Shown in pieces: positions 18,586 to 26,592 of a stretch of 64,000 bases of DNA; the first letter of the stretch is position 1, and each line of letters opens with the position of its first letter. Origin of the DNA: Alphaproteobacteria bacterium (GTDB taxonomy: Bacteria > Pseudomonadota > Alphaproteobacteria > UBA9655); assembly GCA_019752515.1 (NCBI GenBank), contig JAIEMB010000018.1, positions 16,006 to 80,005 on the forward strand, written 5' to 3'. The position numbers were made by a program, and so were the translations under genes. The notes below the pieces were generated by a model. It ran no database searches. It saw nothing but the letters and a program-made list of their open reading frames with translations, and was not told the DNA's origin.

Positions 18586-20097
18586 TAACGTTCCCATTTC
18601 CTTTACGTACCACTCTGCTGTAAGAATAAAGTTCTCTTTTTTCAGGAACTGGCGCTTAGAGACATCATGATGGCCACAAACGATAAGTATTTGAATGGCT
18701 CCTCTTTGTTTTGCCTGTTGCTGGAGATCAAGCAGAAGCTTCTTTCCAATAGTTGCCCAAAGTTCTTGATCCTTCACACAAAAATCATCAATCATGAGCG
18801 TGAGCCCTCCTGGATCATAAACCTCAGGCGCCCTCTTAAGTTCACCTATAATAAAACCCAGAATCTGGCGATTTGCTTCAGCGATAAGAAGAATATGATC
18901 TTCTTGAGAAAGCAACTCTTTAAACCATTGAGATTGAGTTTCATTAGCCTTTTCTGCCCTGTGCCAAAATTGAGGCTGAGCTTTTTCGTAAATACGACGT
19001 TTTTGATCGGACAAGGATACCATTGAGATAATATCAGCTGTGGTTACGGGTCGAATGACTGCAGAGGGCAGAGCCTTTCTGTTCTCTTGCTTAAATAATT
19101 TTAAATACGATACGCCATCTAAGCCTTCTTCGTAAAAATCAGGCATGATGTAGGCTTCTGCATAAGCTTGAGCTTTATAAAACGCTCGTCCTCCATAGTT
19201 ATCTCCTGGGGTATCAACAAAGACGCCTCGGTTTCCACGATCACGTGCAACCTGCTCGACATGGGTGAGAAGAGTTGCAGCAATACCTTGCTGACGATGA
19301 TCAGGAGAAACAACAAGGCCGTGGATATAACTCAGGCGATTCCACTGATGATGCTGAACCTGAATAAAACCCAAAACGTGATCGTCATGTTTTGCAACAA
19401 ACACATCTCCTTCCTCATCTAAGATAAGTTTCTCAATGGACCTTTTCTGTCCTTCTACATACTGAGGTGCCCATCCTACGTTATTGAGAATTTCAACGAT
19501 TGGATTCATGTTTATTTGAACGAAGGAATGGATGATATAATTTTTGTGATGTAGTCTTTTGATCATCAGAAAGTGTTTGATGTCCTTAAAAAAATCACTC
19601 TCTCTCATAAATTCTGTAACAGTTTCAAATCCTGCTTTCTCATACACATGCTTTGCTCTCGGATTTGTGTCAGCAGGATCAATGATGTAAGTATCTACAG
19701 AGGGATCAACATAGTATCTTATAAATCGAGTGAAAGCTCTCAACGTTGGGCTTGCAAGCCCCTTTCCAAGAAAGTTTTCCTCTCCAATCATAAAACCAAT
19801 GCTAAAGGTTTTTCCTGTTTTTGAAAGGTAAGGATTCCATTCCTTTGGAAGCTCAGGAGCTGGGGTTACTTCTGAGGTCATAAGCAGGCAATAAGGCTCA
19901 TCTTCAATAGAGCCAATCCAATAAGTAAAAATGCTCCCAAAAGACTTTGAAAAATTTTTTCGGCTTTCCAAGAAATTCTTGATGTCTTCCCGATGCTCTG
20001 AACTATTATCCCAGAATTCTTTGATATGAGACTTTTCAAGCCATTCAAAAATAAGATCTTTATGAGAAAGAGTGGCTTTTTCAAAATAAATATTCAC
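18568..20097 (-). CDS. Protein with three GNAT acetyltransferase domains
   Basis: The 509-residue product joins three GNAT-fold units. Residues 1-180 resemble AAC(6')/RimJ-type N-acetyltransferases (acetyl-CoA loop ENFLGKGLAS at about 107-116, then NPRAKHVYEKAGF). Residues 198-337 are a second GNAT with RQQGIAATLL at about 268-277 and GRAFYKAQAY. Residues 347-509 are a third whose acetyl-CoA loop is not recognisable and may be inactive. The start is GTG at 20097, preceded by a strong GGAGAGG. Substrates are unknown; aminoglycoside or peptide N-acetylation is a guess. The 5' end overlaps an IS200/IS605 tnpA remnant and the 3' end an IS1 remnant, consistent with horizontal arrival. Confidence 0.75.
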   Translation of the reverse strand: MNIYFEKATLSHKDLIFEWLEKSHIKEFWDNSSEHREDIKNFLESRKNFSKSFGSIFTYWIGSIEDEPYCLLMTSEVTPAPELPKEWNPYLSKTGKTFSIGFMIGEENFLGKGLASPTLRAFTRFIRYYVDPSVDTYIIDPADTNPRAKHVYEKAGFETVTEFMRESDFFKDIKHFLMIKRLHHKNYIIHSFVQINMNPIVEILNNVGWAPQYVEGQKRSIEKLILDEEGDVFVAKHDDHVLGFIQVQHHQWNRLSYIHGLVVSPDHRQQGIAATLLTHVEQVARDRGNRGVFVDTPGDNYGGRAFYKAQAYAEAYIMPDFYEEGLDGVSYLKLFKQENRKALPSAVIRPVTTADIISMVSLSDQKRRIYEKAQPQFWHRAEKANETQSQWFKELLSQEDHILLIAEANRQILGFIIGELKRAPEVYDPGGLTLMIDDFCVKDQELWATIGKKLLLDLQQQAKQRGAIQILIVCGHHDVSKRQFLKKENFILTAEWYVKEMGTLINRKI

Positions 20098-20326
20098 AGT
20101 AACCTCTCCAACTTTTGTGTAAACTATAGCCCGAGTACAAGCTGGACTTGCCCCGAATCTTATTTCCTTGCTGTTCGATATACTTCTTTATAACTTCTTC
20201 ATTTATTCCTACAGTGAATACAATATAACCATTTGACCATGTTCCAGCTGTTCCACAGTAGACGTCCTTCAAAAATGGAAACTTCTTTTTTAAGTCTCGA
20301 CTTGTATTTGACTTTAATATTCGCAC
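20081..20326 (-). pseudogene. IS200/IS605-family TnpA C-terminal remnant
   Basis: The 81-residue frame contains ILKSNTSRDLKKKFPFLKDV, then TWSNGYIVFTVGINEEVIKKYIEQQG, which match the C-terminal half of Y1 (HUH) transposases. The N-terminal half with the HUH motif is missing. After QQG the frame becomes unlike the family and runs into the GNAT start, while the next frame reads RFGASPACTRAIV then stop, so a frameshift near the original end is likely. Non-functional. Confidence 0.7.
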
Positions 20327-20719
20327 TAGCTACCCCGCTGACAATTTCGATGGAATGATTACTAATATATGTATATAATATTTGTTATGATTTAATTTTA
20401 TGATCTTCCTTCGAGGGCAACAAACCCTTCTCCTTGAGCGTATTATCTCTTACAAACATCCTTAATACAAAGACCGTCTCAGCCAAAACCCAACGCTTTT
20501 GTTATCCTAAACAACAAATAGTTAATCTAATAAGAATAGCCCTGCACTGTCTCAGACCAAACAAACAGTGTCGTCCCATTGAGTCATATTAGAATAGCCT
20601 GCAGAGCACACTAGTAAAAACTTTAAATTTTATAGAAATAAATATACTCTTGTATATATCGCTTTTTATTCCTATATTGAATTTAATTAATGTTTATGTG
20701 TTTTAAATATTTTTAGCAT
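20327..20719. other. Gene-free AT-rich stretch
   Basis: No convincing ORF in about 390 bp between the tnpA remnant and the secreted-protein operon. It must contain the operon promoter, but I cannot point to boxes with confidence. Confidence 0.35.
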
Positions 20720-22339
20720 GTGAGATTTTATATGAAACCCTTTTTTGTAGATACTTTGTTCAAGCAAAAATTTTGTTTGATTTTTACTTTTTGCTTCTTT
20801 TCCTTTTCTCTTTGCCACGCAATGGATGTAGAGAAAATAGAAATACAATCCTCTCCTCATCTAAAATTTAAGCTAGGATTTGAATTTCAAGAAGGAAGTG
20901 GCTTATGTCCTTGGGCTCTAAAAAGCACTAATATTCAAAAGAAAGAGTTGTTTTCTTTTAAAACAGAAGAAGAAAATGAAAATGCATGGCATGTTGTTAT
21001 TGATACAAGCGATATTGAATTTGTAACGAGACCCTTTTCTTATCAGGAGCGTAAGCCTCTAATGAGTTGTATTGCTTCTATTTCCAAGTCATTTAAGATT
21101 CTGCAAAAGCTACTTGATGAACAACCAGAAATTACTTTCTCAGTATGGATAAATCGCTTAAAAAGTCACTTTGGTGATTATTTAAGTGAGTTTCCCCTTT
21201 TTAGCGACGTAAAAGAGAAGACCATCATTAGGCCTTCTCATAGCTGGGCTCCTAAATTTTCTCCTCAGGTTACGATACAACATCCTCTTGAATATACTAT
21301 TCCTTTATACTTTGGGTTATTTGGATTTTCTTCTCGGTACATGCCTGACTTTTCAACAAGTTTACCTTGCCGTGATATGTTTTTAGACGCTCAGAAAACT
21401 GCGATTAGGGACGAGTTTGAATTTTTTGTGAATGCTTATCAACAGAAGGTAAATGGATTGGTTTTTTTGCATGCCTTAACGCTTGTTCAAATGACACCAG
21501 ACGTAGATTGTACAGACTCTCAACTTTTAGAAGAAACTTATACTCACTTAACCAACTTCTACCAAATTGATCCTAAGTTAAAATTAACTCTTATGTCCCG
21601 TCGACCTTTCTCTGCTATGTTAAAAGATATTCCAACACGAGGACCCTATGCTAACTTTTTCATGCAGGTTATGACCAGAAACAGTGCTTTTTATCAAATT
21701 CCTCGACAATTTGGTAGAAACAACTATGCAGAGCAATTTTTTGACTCCCAAACTGGAGAGCCAAAAGCGCTACTTGGTTTTTTACCCTTCTTTCAGAGTG
21801 ACTTTCTTACACAAAATGAAGGCATCTTAATTAAACTACTTGAGCAAGGAGTGGTTAGCACAACAATGATTCGAAATTTTAAAGAAGAATTTCGAGTGGA
21901 TGATTCTTTTTCTGGTCCAGACTTACTTAAAAAATATTTTGAAGAGTCATTAGAAAGTGTTGAAAACCCTAATAGAACCTATATAATAGACTCAGATAAT
22001 TTAAATGTTCGATCTGTACCCTTTGATTATGACCAACTATCTCCGCCATTATTTCTAGAGTTTGAGAATTCGATGGGAAGATTCAAAGATGAGGAGTTAA
22101 TAGACAAGTCATATGGAGAAGCGATTATAGAAGTTAGAGGAATTAGAGATGTGCAAGCATGGTTTCTCAGAAAATGTGGTCTATCTCTAGAACTAACGGG
22201 AAGTTTTCTTACACAGCCAGGCGATAATTTAAAAAGACAAGCTGTTAAATTGTTTGATTTTCTCTTTAATTTTGGGACAGAGACAGATCGTGCAGAAATT
22301 TTTTATTTAGGAATACCTTCAGCCTTAAGAACTTATTAA
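20720..22339 (+). CDS. Large secreted protein, possible COOH-NH2 ligase-like fold
   Basis: The 539-residue product has a signal peptide (start at Met 20720, or more likely the Met at 20732, MKPFFVDTLF..., cleavage after CHA). The N-terminal segment has FKLGFEFQEGSG followed about 55 residues later by WHVVIDTSDIEFVTRPF. That pairing of an early E-x-x acidic strand with a later D..ExVTxP strand is reminiscent of amidoligase/glutamate-cysteine-ligase-like enzymes; this is a weak, by-eye resemblance. The C-terminal 300 residues match nothing I know. It is followed 14 bp later by a second secreted gene with a strong ribosome site, so the two form an operon. Confidence 0.6.
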   Translation: MRFYMKPFFVDTLFKQKFCLIFTFCFFSFSLCHAMDVEKIEIQSSPHLKFKLGFEFQEGSGLCPWALKSTNIQKKELFSFKTEEENENAWHVVIDTSDIEFVTRPFSYQERKPLMSCIASISKSFKILQKLLDEQPEITFSVWINRLKSHFGDYLSEFPLFSDVKEKTIIRPSHSWAPKFSPQVTIQHPLEYTIPLYFGLFGFSSRYMPDFSTSLPCRDMFLDAQKTAIRDEFEFFVNAYQQKVNGLVFLHALTLVQMTPDVDCTDSQLLEETYTHLTNFYQIDPKLKLTLMSRRPFSAMLKDIPTRGPYANFFMQVMTRNSAFYQIPRQFGRNNYAEQFFDSQTGEPKALLGFLPFFQSDFLTQNEGILIKLLEQGVVSTTMIRNFKEEFRVDDSFSGPDLLKKYFEESLESVENPNRTYIIDSDNLNVRSVPFDYDQLSPPLFLEFENSMGRFKDEELIDKSYGEAIIEVRGIRDVQAWFLRKCGLSLELTGSFLTQPGDNLKRQAVKLFDFLFNFGTETDRAEIFYLGIPSALRTY

Positions 22340-22353
22340 GAAAGGAGATAAAA

Positions 22354-22848
22354 ATGTTTAAAAAAGTATGTGGAGCTTTAATTATGGCGTCCTACCTTAC
22401 AACTGCAGCACATAGTTATAATCCTAAAAGATTAGAGCAGGAAGCAGAAGAATGCACAACTAAAGTATGGGCGGGTCTACGTATACAAGGCAGTCAACTT
22501 AAAGATCGTTTGCAATTTTTATCTGATAAGGATCAACTTCCACAAACATATACTCAGATTAGAAGTTTCAATGACTTTTATGAAAACCTTAAGACAAAGC
22601 TGTCTGACTCAAGATTTTGTCAGTTCATGGAAGATTGTAAAATAGTTTATGAAGAAAGCGAACCTACAGCAACTAAAGTTGCTATCCTTATGCTTTTTGA
22701 AAGAGTAGCTAAAAAATTTGGAGATAGCTTAAAAAAGGTTGAGAAAGCAAAAGCCATAAGTAGCCAAACAATAAGTGTAAGTTATCCTGATACAGGCAGC
22801 GTAATGGAAGCTTTCTTCAACGCAGATCGAGATATGAGGATTAAGTAA
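22354..22848 (+). CDS. Small secreted helical hypothetical protein
   Basis: The 164-residue product has a signal peptide (MFKKVCGALIMASYLTTAAHS). The mature part is charged and predicted helical by composition, with three cysteines (ECTTK, FCQFMEDCK). An AAGGAGAT ribosome site stands 5 bp before the ATG. It is co-directional with the 539-residue secreted protein, 14 bp downstream, suggesting a shared function or a partner/immunity-type pairing. Family unknown. Confidence 0.6.
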   Translation: MFKKVCGALIMASYLTTAAHSYNPKRLEQEAEECTTKVWAGLRIQGSQLKDRLQFLSDKDQLPQTYTQIRSFNDFYENLKTKLSDSRFCQFMEDCKIVYEESEPTATKVAILMLFERVAKKFGDSLKKVEKAKAISSQTISVSYPDTGSVMEAFFNADRDMRIK

Positions 22849-23143
22849 GGAATATACATAACCTGAGATTGGATAAGAGAGAAAATAGTGTAGGATAAGC
22901 CATTCTCAAGTTGGCTAAAAAATAAGAAGGGAGCTTAAGCAATTAGGTATAGTAGCATAGCATAATTTTTTACATTGATGAATATTCAAAAATTTATGAG
23001 GAATGGGAAAAACCTCGCTTAATTAACGCAACCGACCCTGTGAAATGAGTTTGAACAAGATGGTGACAACTTTGATTCTTTTTCATCTAAGTCCCTACAA
23101 AAACCTTAAATAATTTTATTTTATAACCTCTTATCTTACTAAA
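22849..23143. other. Intergenic region with decayed 5' end of an ISAs1-like element
   Basis: No intact ORF. The ISAs1 transposase homology at 23144 lacks its first about 35 residues, and this stretch probably held them, but I cannot recover them in any frame. Confidence 0.3.
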
Positions 23144-23698
23144 ATGAAATTGGCTTGGGTTGCGCAGGGCTTCGAAGAGATTGAAGATTTTGGTAATCTC
23201 CATGAAGACTGGTTAAAAACCTACCTTACTTTGGAAAACGGGATTTCCTCTCATGACACAATTCGACGTGTTTTTCAGAGCTTAAATCCTCAAACATTAC
23301 AAGAACTTTTTTACAATGGGCCCAAACGGTCAAGGATTTTCTCCCTAAAAATTGTACTTATTGATGGCAAAACCTTGCGTGGATCGCATGAACGCTCAAA
23401 AGGACTAAAAGGATTGCATGCTGTAAGTGCTTGGTCATGCGCCAATGGCCTTTCTCTTGGCCAACTTCAAGCTGATGGGGAGAGTAACGAGATTACGGCG
23501 ATTCCTGAACTCATTAAACATCTCATGCTTAAGGGAGCTATTGTTACAATAGATGCCATGGGATGCCAAAAAGAAATAGCAAAGTTAATTCGAGAGCAAG
23601 AAGCTGATTATGTTTTTGGTTTAAAAGGAAATCAGGGGAGTTTAGAAGAAAGTGTTCGGAATTGTTTTAAATTGAACGATGGTCTTTTTCTTCTTTAG
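23144..23698 (+). pseudogene. ISAs1-family (H-repeat) transposase remnant
   Basis: The frame encodes FEEIEDFGNLHEDWLK, GISSHDTIRRVFQSLNP, VLIDGKTLRGSHERSKGLKG and DAMGCQKEIAKLIREQEADY, the order seen in ISAs1/YhhI-like DDE transposases. The first about 35 and the C-terminal about 150 residues are missing. Between about 23313 and 23352 the reading frame is locally wrong: the +1 frame reads WAQTVKDFLPKN, the expected text, so two compensating indels are present. The 3' end is cut where the IS481-like element begins at about 23700. Confidence 0.75.
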
Positions 23699-23702
23699 GG
23701 CT

Positions 23703-24894
23703 TGTTGCGAACGCCGATATGTATGAGTTCATTGCCTATGAGACTCAAGCAGCCAAAGGATAGTTGAGTTTAATATAGTCGAGAGGGGTCATTCCGTCTA
23801 AATTAAAATGAGGTCGATAGGAATTATATTTGGAAACCGCCAGAGAGAGTTCTGCTCTTAGGCGCCCGATAGAATCCGCCAGCAGATTTGGTTTGGCGTA
23901 AAACTCTTCACGGAAGATGCTGTTACCCCGCTCTACTCCCCCATTATATTGAGGTCTTTTAGAAGGTAAAACATAGAGTTGTATGCCTAGCTCCTGACAA
24001 GCTTTTTCAAACTCTTTCATAAATTCTGAACCTCCGTCGACTTGAACTGATGAGAGATTAAATGGAGCTTTATCCATAAGTTCCATTAAGAAACGCTTGG
24101 CTGTAGTACTTGTAGCATTTGAATAAACGTTGGCATAAATAAATTTAGAAAGAGGATCCCAGGCTTGAAAGTGCTCTCCTGAGGTTTGATTTTTTGTTGT
24201 TGTTATATGATCGATTTGCACCATCTCACCAGGCTTTGTTGATTTTAGCTTGTATTTCCAAGGCTTAGCATGTCCTTTGAAGCGTCGTTTTCTCTTTTGC
24301 TTGGGAGCTGAAAGAGACTTTTGAATCAGTCCTTTTTCCATAAGATATTTAAGGATGCGACCAACCATGCTCACACTAAGGTTAAGGTTGTGATCTCGCA
24401 TTAAAATCACAGCAATTTTATTTTTTCCATAGGTAGGATTTTCCCTTCGAATTCTTAAGACAAACTGTTTTTCAGATTCTCCCCAAGTTTGTTTTCGAAG
24501 AGTTTTTGGCTTTTTTGTAGGGGGGAGAATGCCTTTTGTTAGCTGTTTAAGGGTTGCCTTATAGCGATAATAATTTGAGCGACTGATCCCTATGATGTCC
24601 TCACATACTTTACCTATAAGACCTTGAGACTTTAATGTTTGCCATTTTCTCACGGGGGTTTCATATTTTTTTCGATGTTCTTCGAGTTTTTCTTGTGACA
24701 AAGCGTAGGAAGAGAGTTTATATATATTTTTTGCAATCCTTTTATTTGCATAAAGGCCTCCGGGGTTAAGTTTATTTCCAAAACCTATCCTATAGGCCTT
24801 TTTTGTTGCTTAAAAGGGTCTGTAAAATGAGGATAAGGCTACACCTTACACTCCATCTTATAGACCTCAACAGCAACTATCAATTTGTCCCACA
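23703..24894 (-). mobile_element. IS481-like insertion sequence
   Basis: About 1.2 kb around one integrase-core transposase. Candidate ends start with TGT on both sides (TGTTGCGAAC from 23703 on plus, TGTGGGACAA from 24894 on minus), as IS481-type elements do, but the inverted repeats match only weakly by eye. It truncates the ISAs1 remnant on its left. Boundaries are tentative. Confidence 0.45.
23745..24701 (-). CDS. IS481-type integrase-core transposase, N-terminus frameshifted
   Basis: The 318-residue frame has a helix-turn-helix region (residues 1-130) and an rve core with the acidic triad visible: D in MVQIDHIT (about 168), D in VQVDGGSEF (about 219) and E in NGGVERGN (about 256). Pro-rich KRPQYNGG precedes the Glu. 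The true start seems to be the ATG at 24751, which has GGAGG in front and reads MQIKGLQKIY. It is out of phase because of one extra TA in a short TA run near 24720. Only the TTG at 24701 opens the long frame, so activity is doubtful. IS481 versus a related rve group cannot be settled by eye. Confidence 0.75.
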   Translation of the reverse strand: MSQEKLEEHRKKYETPVRKWQTLKSQGLIGKVCEDIIGISRSNYYRYKATLKQLTKGILPPTKKPKTLRKQTWGESEKQFVLRIRRENPTYGKNKIAVILMRDHNLNLSVSMVGRILKYLMEKGLIQKSLSAPKQKRKRRFKGHAKPWKYKLKSTKPGEMVQIDHITTTKNQTSGEHFQAWDPLSKFIYANVYSNATSTTAKRFLMELMDKAPFNLSSVQVDGGSEFMKEFEKACQELGIQLYVLPSKRPQYNGGVERGNSIFREEFYAKPNLLADSIGRLRAELSLAVSKYNSYRPHFNLDGMTPLDYIKLNYPLAA

Positions 24895-25012
24895 TCTATC
24901 TGGACCTATACAATATAATAATAAAAAATATATTGAAAAAGTTTAAAAATGTGTTAATATACATTCATGCCTTATATAGGTACTTTATTGTTTGTAACTT
25001 AAGGATTAAATT

Positions 25013-25384
25013 ATGAAAAAATTTATTTTGCTCTCTTTTATCTTTACCATATTAGCATCTTCTGCCTATGCAGGTGGGGGGATGTCAAGGATGGCTAATC
25101 CATCAACAAGGAATGAACTTAATGTTCTACGGAGGACTTTAATGCAAAAGCAAACTTTCTCAACCCAAAGAAAAACAAAGGGATATGTACCTGAACATCA
25201 ACATTTTAATCAAAGAGTACCTTTTCGAGGATTGCCCAATGACGCAAGACCTATTGATGAGAAAGGTGAATATTTTTACTCCCCATCAATGAGTAAGCCA
25301 ACTCCAGAAGTTTCAGACGTAAGGCAAGAAGGAGATCATACTATTGTTGTTAATTTAATGGATGAGGGATTAAAAAAAAAGTAA
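25013..25384 (+). CDS. Signal peptide and propeptide part of a split serine protease
   Basis: The 123-residue frame starts with a signal peptide (MKKFILLSFIFTILASSAYA) and a basic, low-complexity region, and ends LMDEGLKKK followed by TAA. The stop follows an A9 run directly. In the -1 frame the sequence stays open from this run (KVNQSTQLDKSL...) straight into the protease ORF at 25504. This frame is therefore best seen as the leader and propeptide of one 390-residue protease gene (25013-26184), interrupted or recoded at the A9 tract. Confidence 0.65.
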   Translation: MKKFILLSFIFTILASSAYAGGGMSRMANPSTRNELNVLRRTLMQKQTFSTQRKTKGYVPEHQHFNQRVPFRGLPNDARPIDEKGEYFYSPSMSKPTPEVSDVRQEGDHTIVVNLMDEGLKKK

Positions 25385-25503
25385 ACCAATCAACACAATT
25401 AGATAAAAGCCTTAGCACTCATTCTATTGTTAGTAATCCTTTTTCCAAAGTAATTGTTCTAGACTCCCTTTTTGATAGAAGGCGGTATATCATCAATTCT
25501 AGC

Positions 25504-26184
25504 ATGTATCCTTGGAGCATTCATGGTATCGTTACAGCCGAATTTCCAAATGGTATTTTGACAAGGGGGACGGCAACTCTCATTGACAATGATACTGCCA
25601 TTACAGCAGCTCATTGTTTATATTTTCTAGACCGTTCAGGTCCTAGGCATAAGTTTATTCCTGCTACAAGAGTTTCATTTTCATCAGGTATTGTTAATGG
25701 TATGTCAACATGGCAAGCAAATAGCTTGCGCTATTATGTTCATCCTGAATATATAAATAATGATGAGGCTTATGATTTTGGGGTTATTAAGCTGGATAAA
25801 CCGGTAGGCTCAGAAACAGGCTGGGCTTCCTTAGTAGATGCTAATGATGCTGAACTGGAATCAAAAGTTGTTACTGTGGCAGGTTATCCAGCATATAAAG
25901 GTATTTTAAGCACTTTATTAAAAAGACAAGTTAATAAAATGTATAGCATGAGTGGTCCTATTACAATTTCTACAAAACATAAAATTTATTACAAAATTGA
26001 TACATCAGGCGGTCAAAGTGGCGCTGGTGTATGGATTTTGAATGATAGCAACGTAATAGAGTGCTGCGGGATTCATGTAACTGGGTCAAAAATAGAAGGG
26101 AATGGAGGCATTAGGATTAATGCAGAAAACTTTGATATAATAACTGATTGGCTTCAAAAATTTAAGCTGCCACACGACCAATAA
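25504..26184 (+). CDS. Trypsin/V8-like serine protease, catalytic part
   Basis: Chymotrypsin-fold (S1, V8/glutamyl-endopeptidase-like) protease domain. In the 226 residues from Met 25504 the catalytic triad is intact: His37 in TAITAAHCLY, Asp91 in YDFGVIKL and Ser172 in SGGQSGAGVW. Coding homology clearly begins upstream: the same frame is open from 25381 with no stop (VNQSTQ...INSSMYPWSIHGIV), and the Met at 25504 has no ribosome site. Expression probably requires the -1 shift from the upstream frame. With the leader it would be an exported protease; a target in the host is a guess. Confidence 0.75.
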   Translation: MYPWSIHGIVTAEFPNGILTRGTATLIDNDTAITAAHCLYFLDRSGPRHKFIPATRVSFSSGIVNGMSTWQANSLRYYVHPEYINNDEAYDFGVIKLDKPVGSETGWASLVDANDAELESKVVTVAGYPAYKGILSTLLKRQVNKMYSMSGPITISTKHKIYYKIDTSGGQSGAGVWILNDSNVIECCGIHVTGSKIEGNGGIRINAENFDIITDWLQKFKLPHDQ

Positions 26185-26592
26185 ATCAATATTAAATTTG
26201 CAAAGGCTACCTAAAAAGTAAAGGGGGCCTTTGCCTCAAGCTTTCGGGTTTTGGTGTAGCGAACAGTAATTAATCTCCCATAAAAAACACTGTTTTAAGT
26301 TTGAGTTAAGAGGCAAAGACGAATATCTTACTATCCGCCTTATAATGACCAAGGGAGGTCTCAATTGCTTACAATCTATTAATTTTTTTCCAGCTATATG
26401 ATAAACGGAGAAACAATTTCAAGTTATTTCAGGGGATGGTACTTCGCAACGCAGTGGTTGAGGTGCTCGAAGAGAACTTTGGATGTTGTGCTTACAAACT
26501 CTAACTTTCAGCAAGAGCTGGGAAAAAAGAAGGAGCTCTCCCTTGACTTAAGCACTATTAAAGAAGCTGAGGTTTACTACTATTGTCTGATT

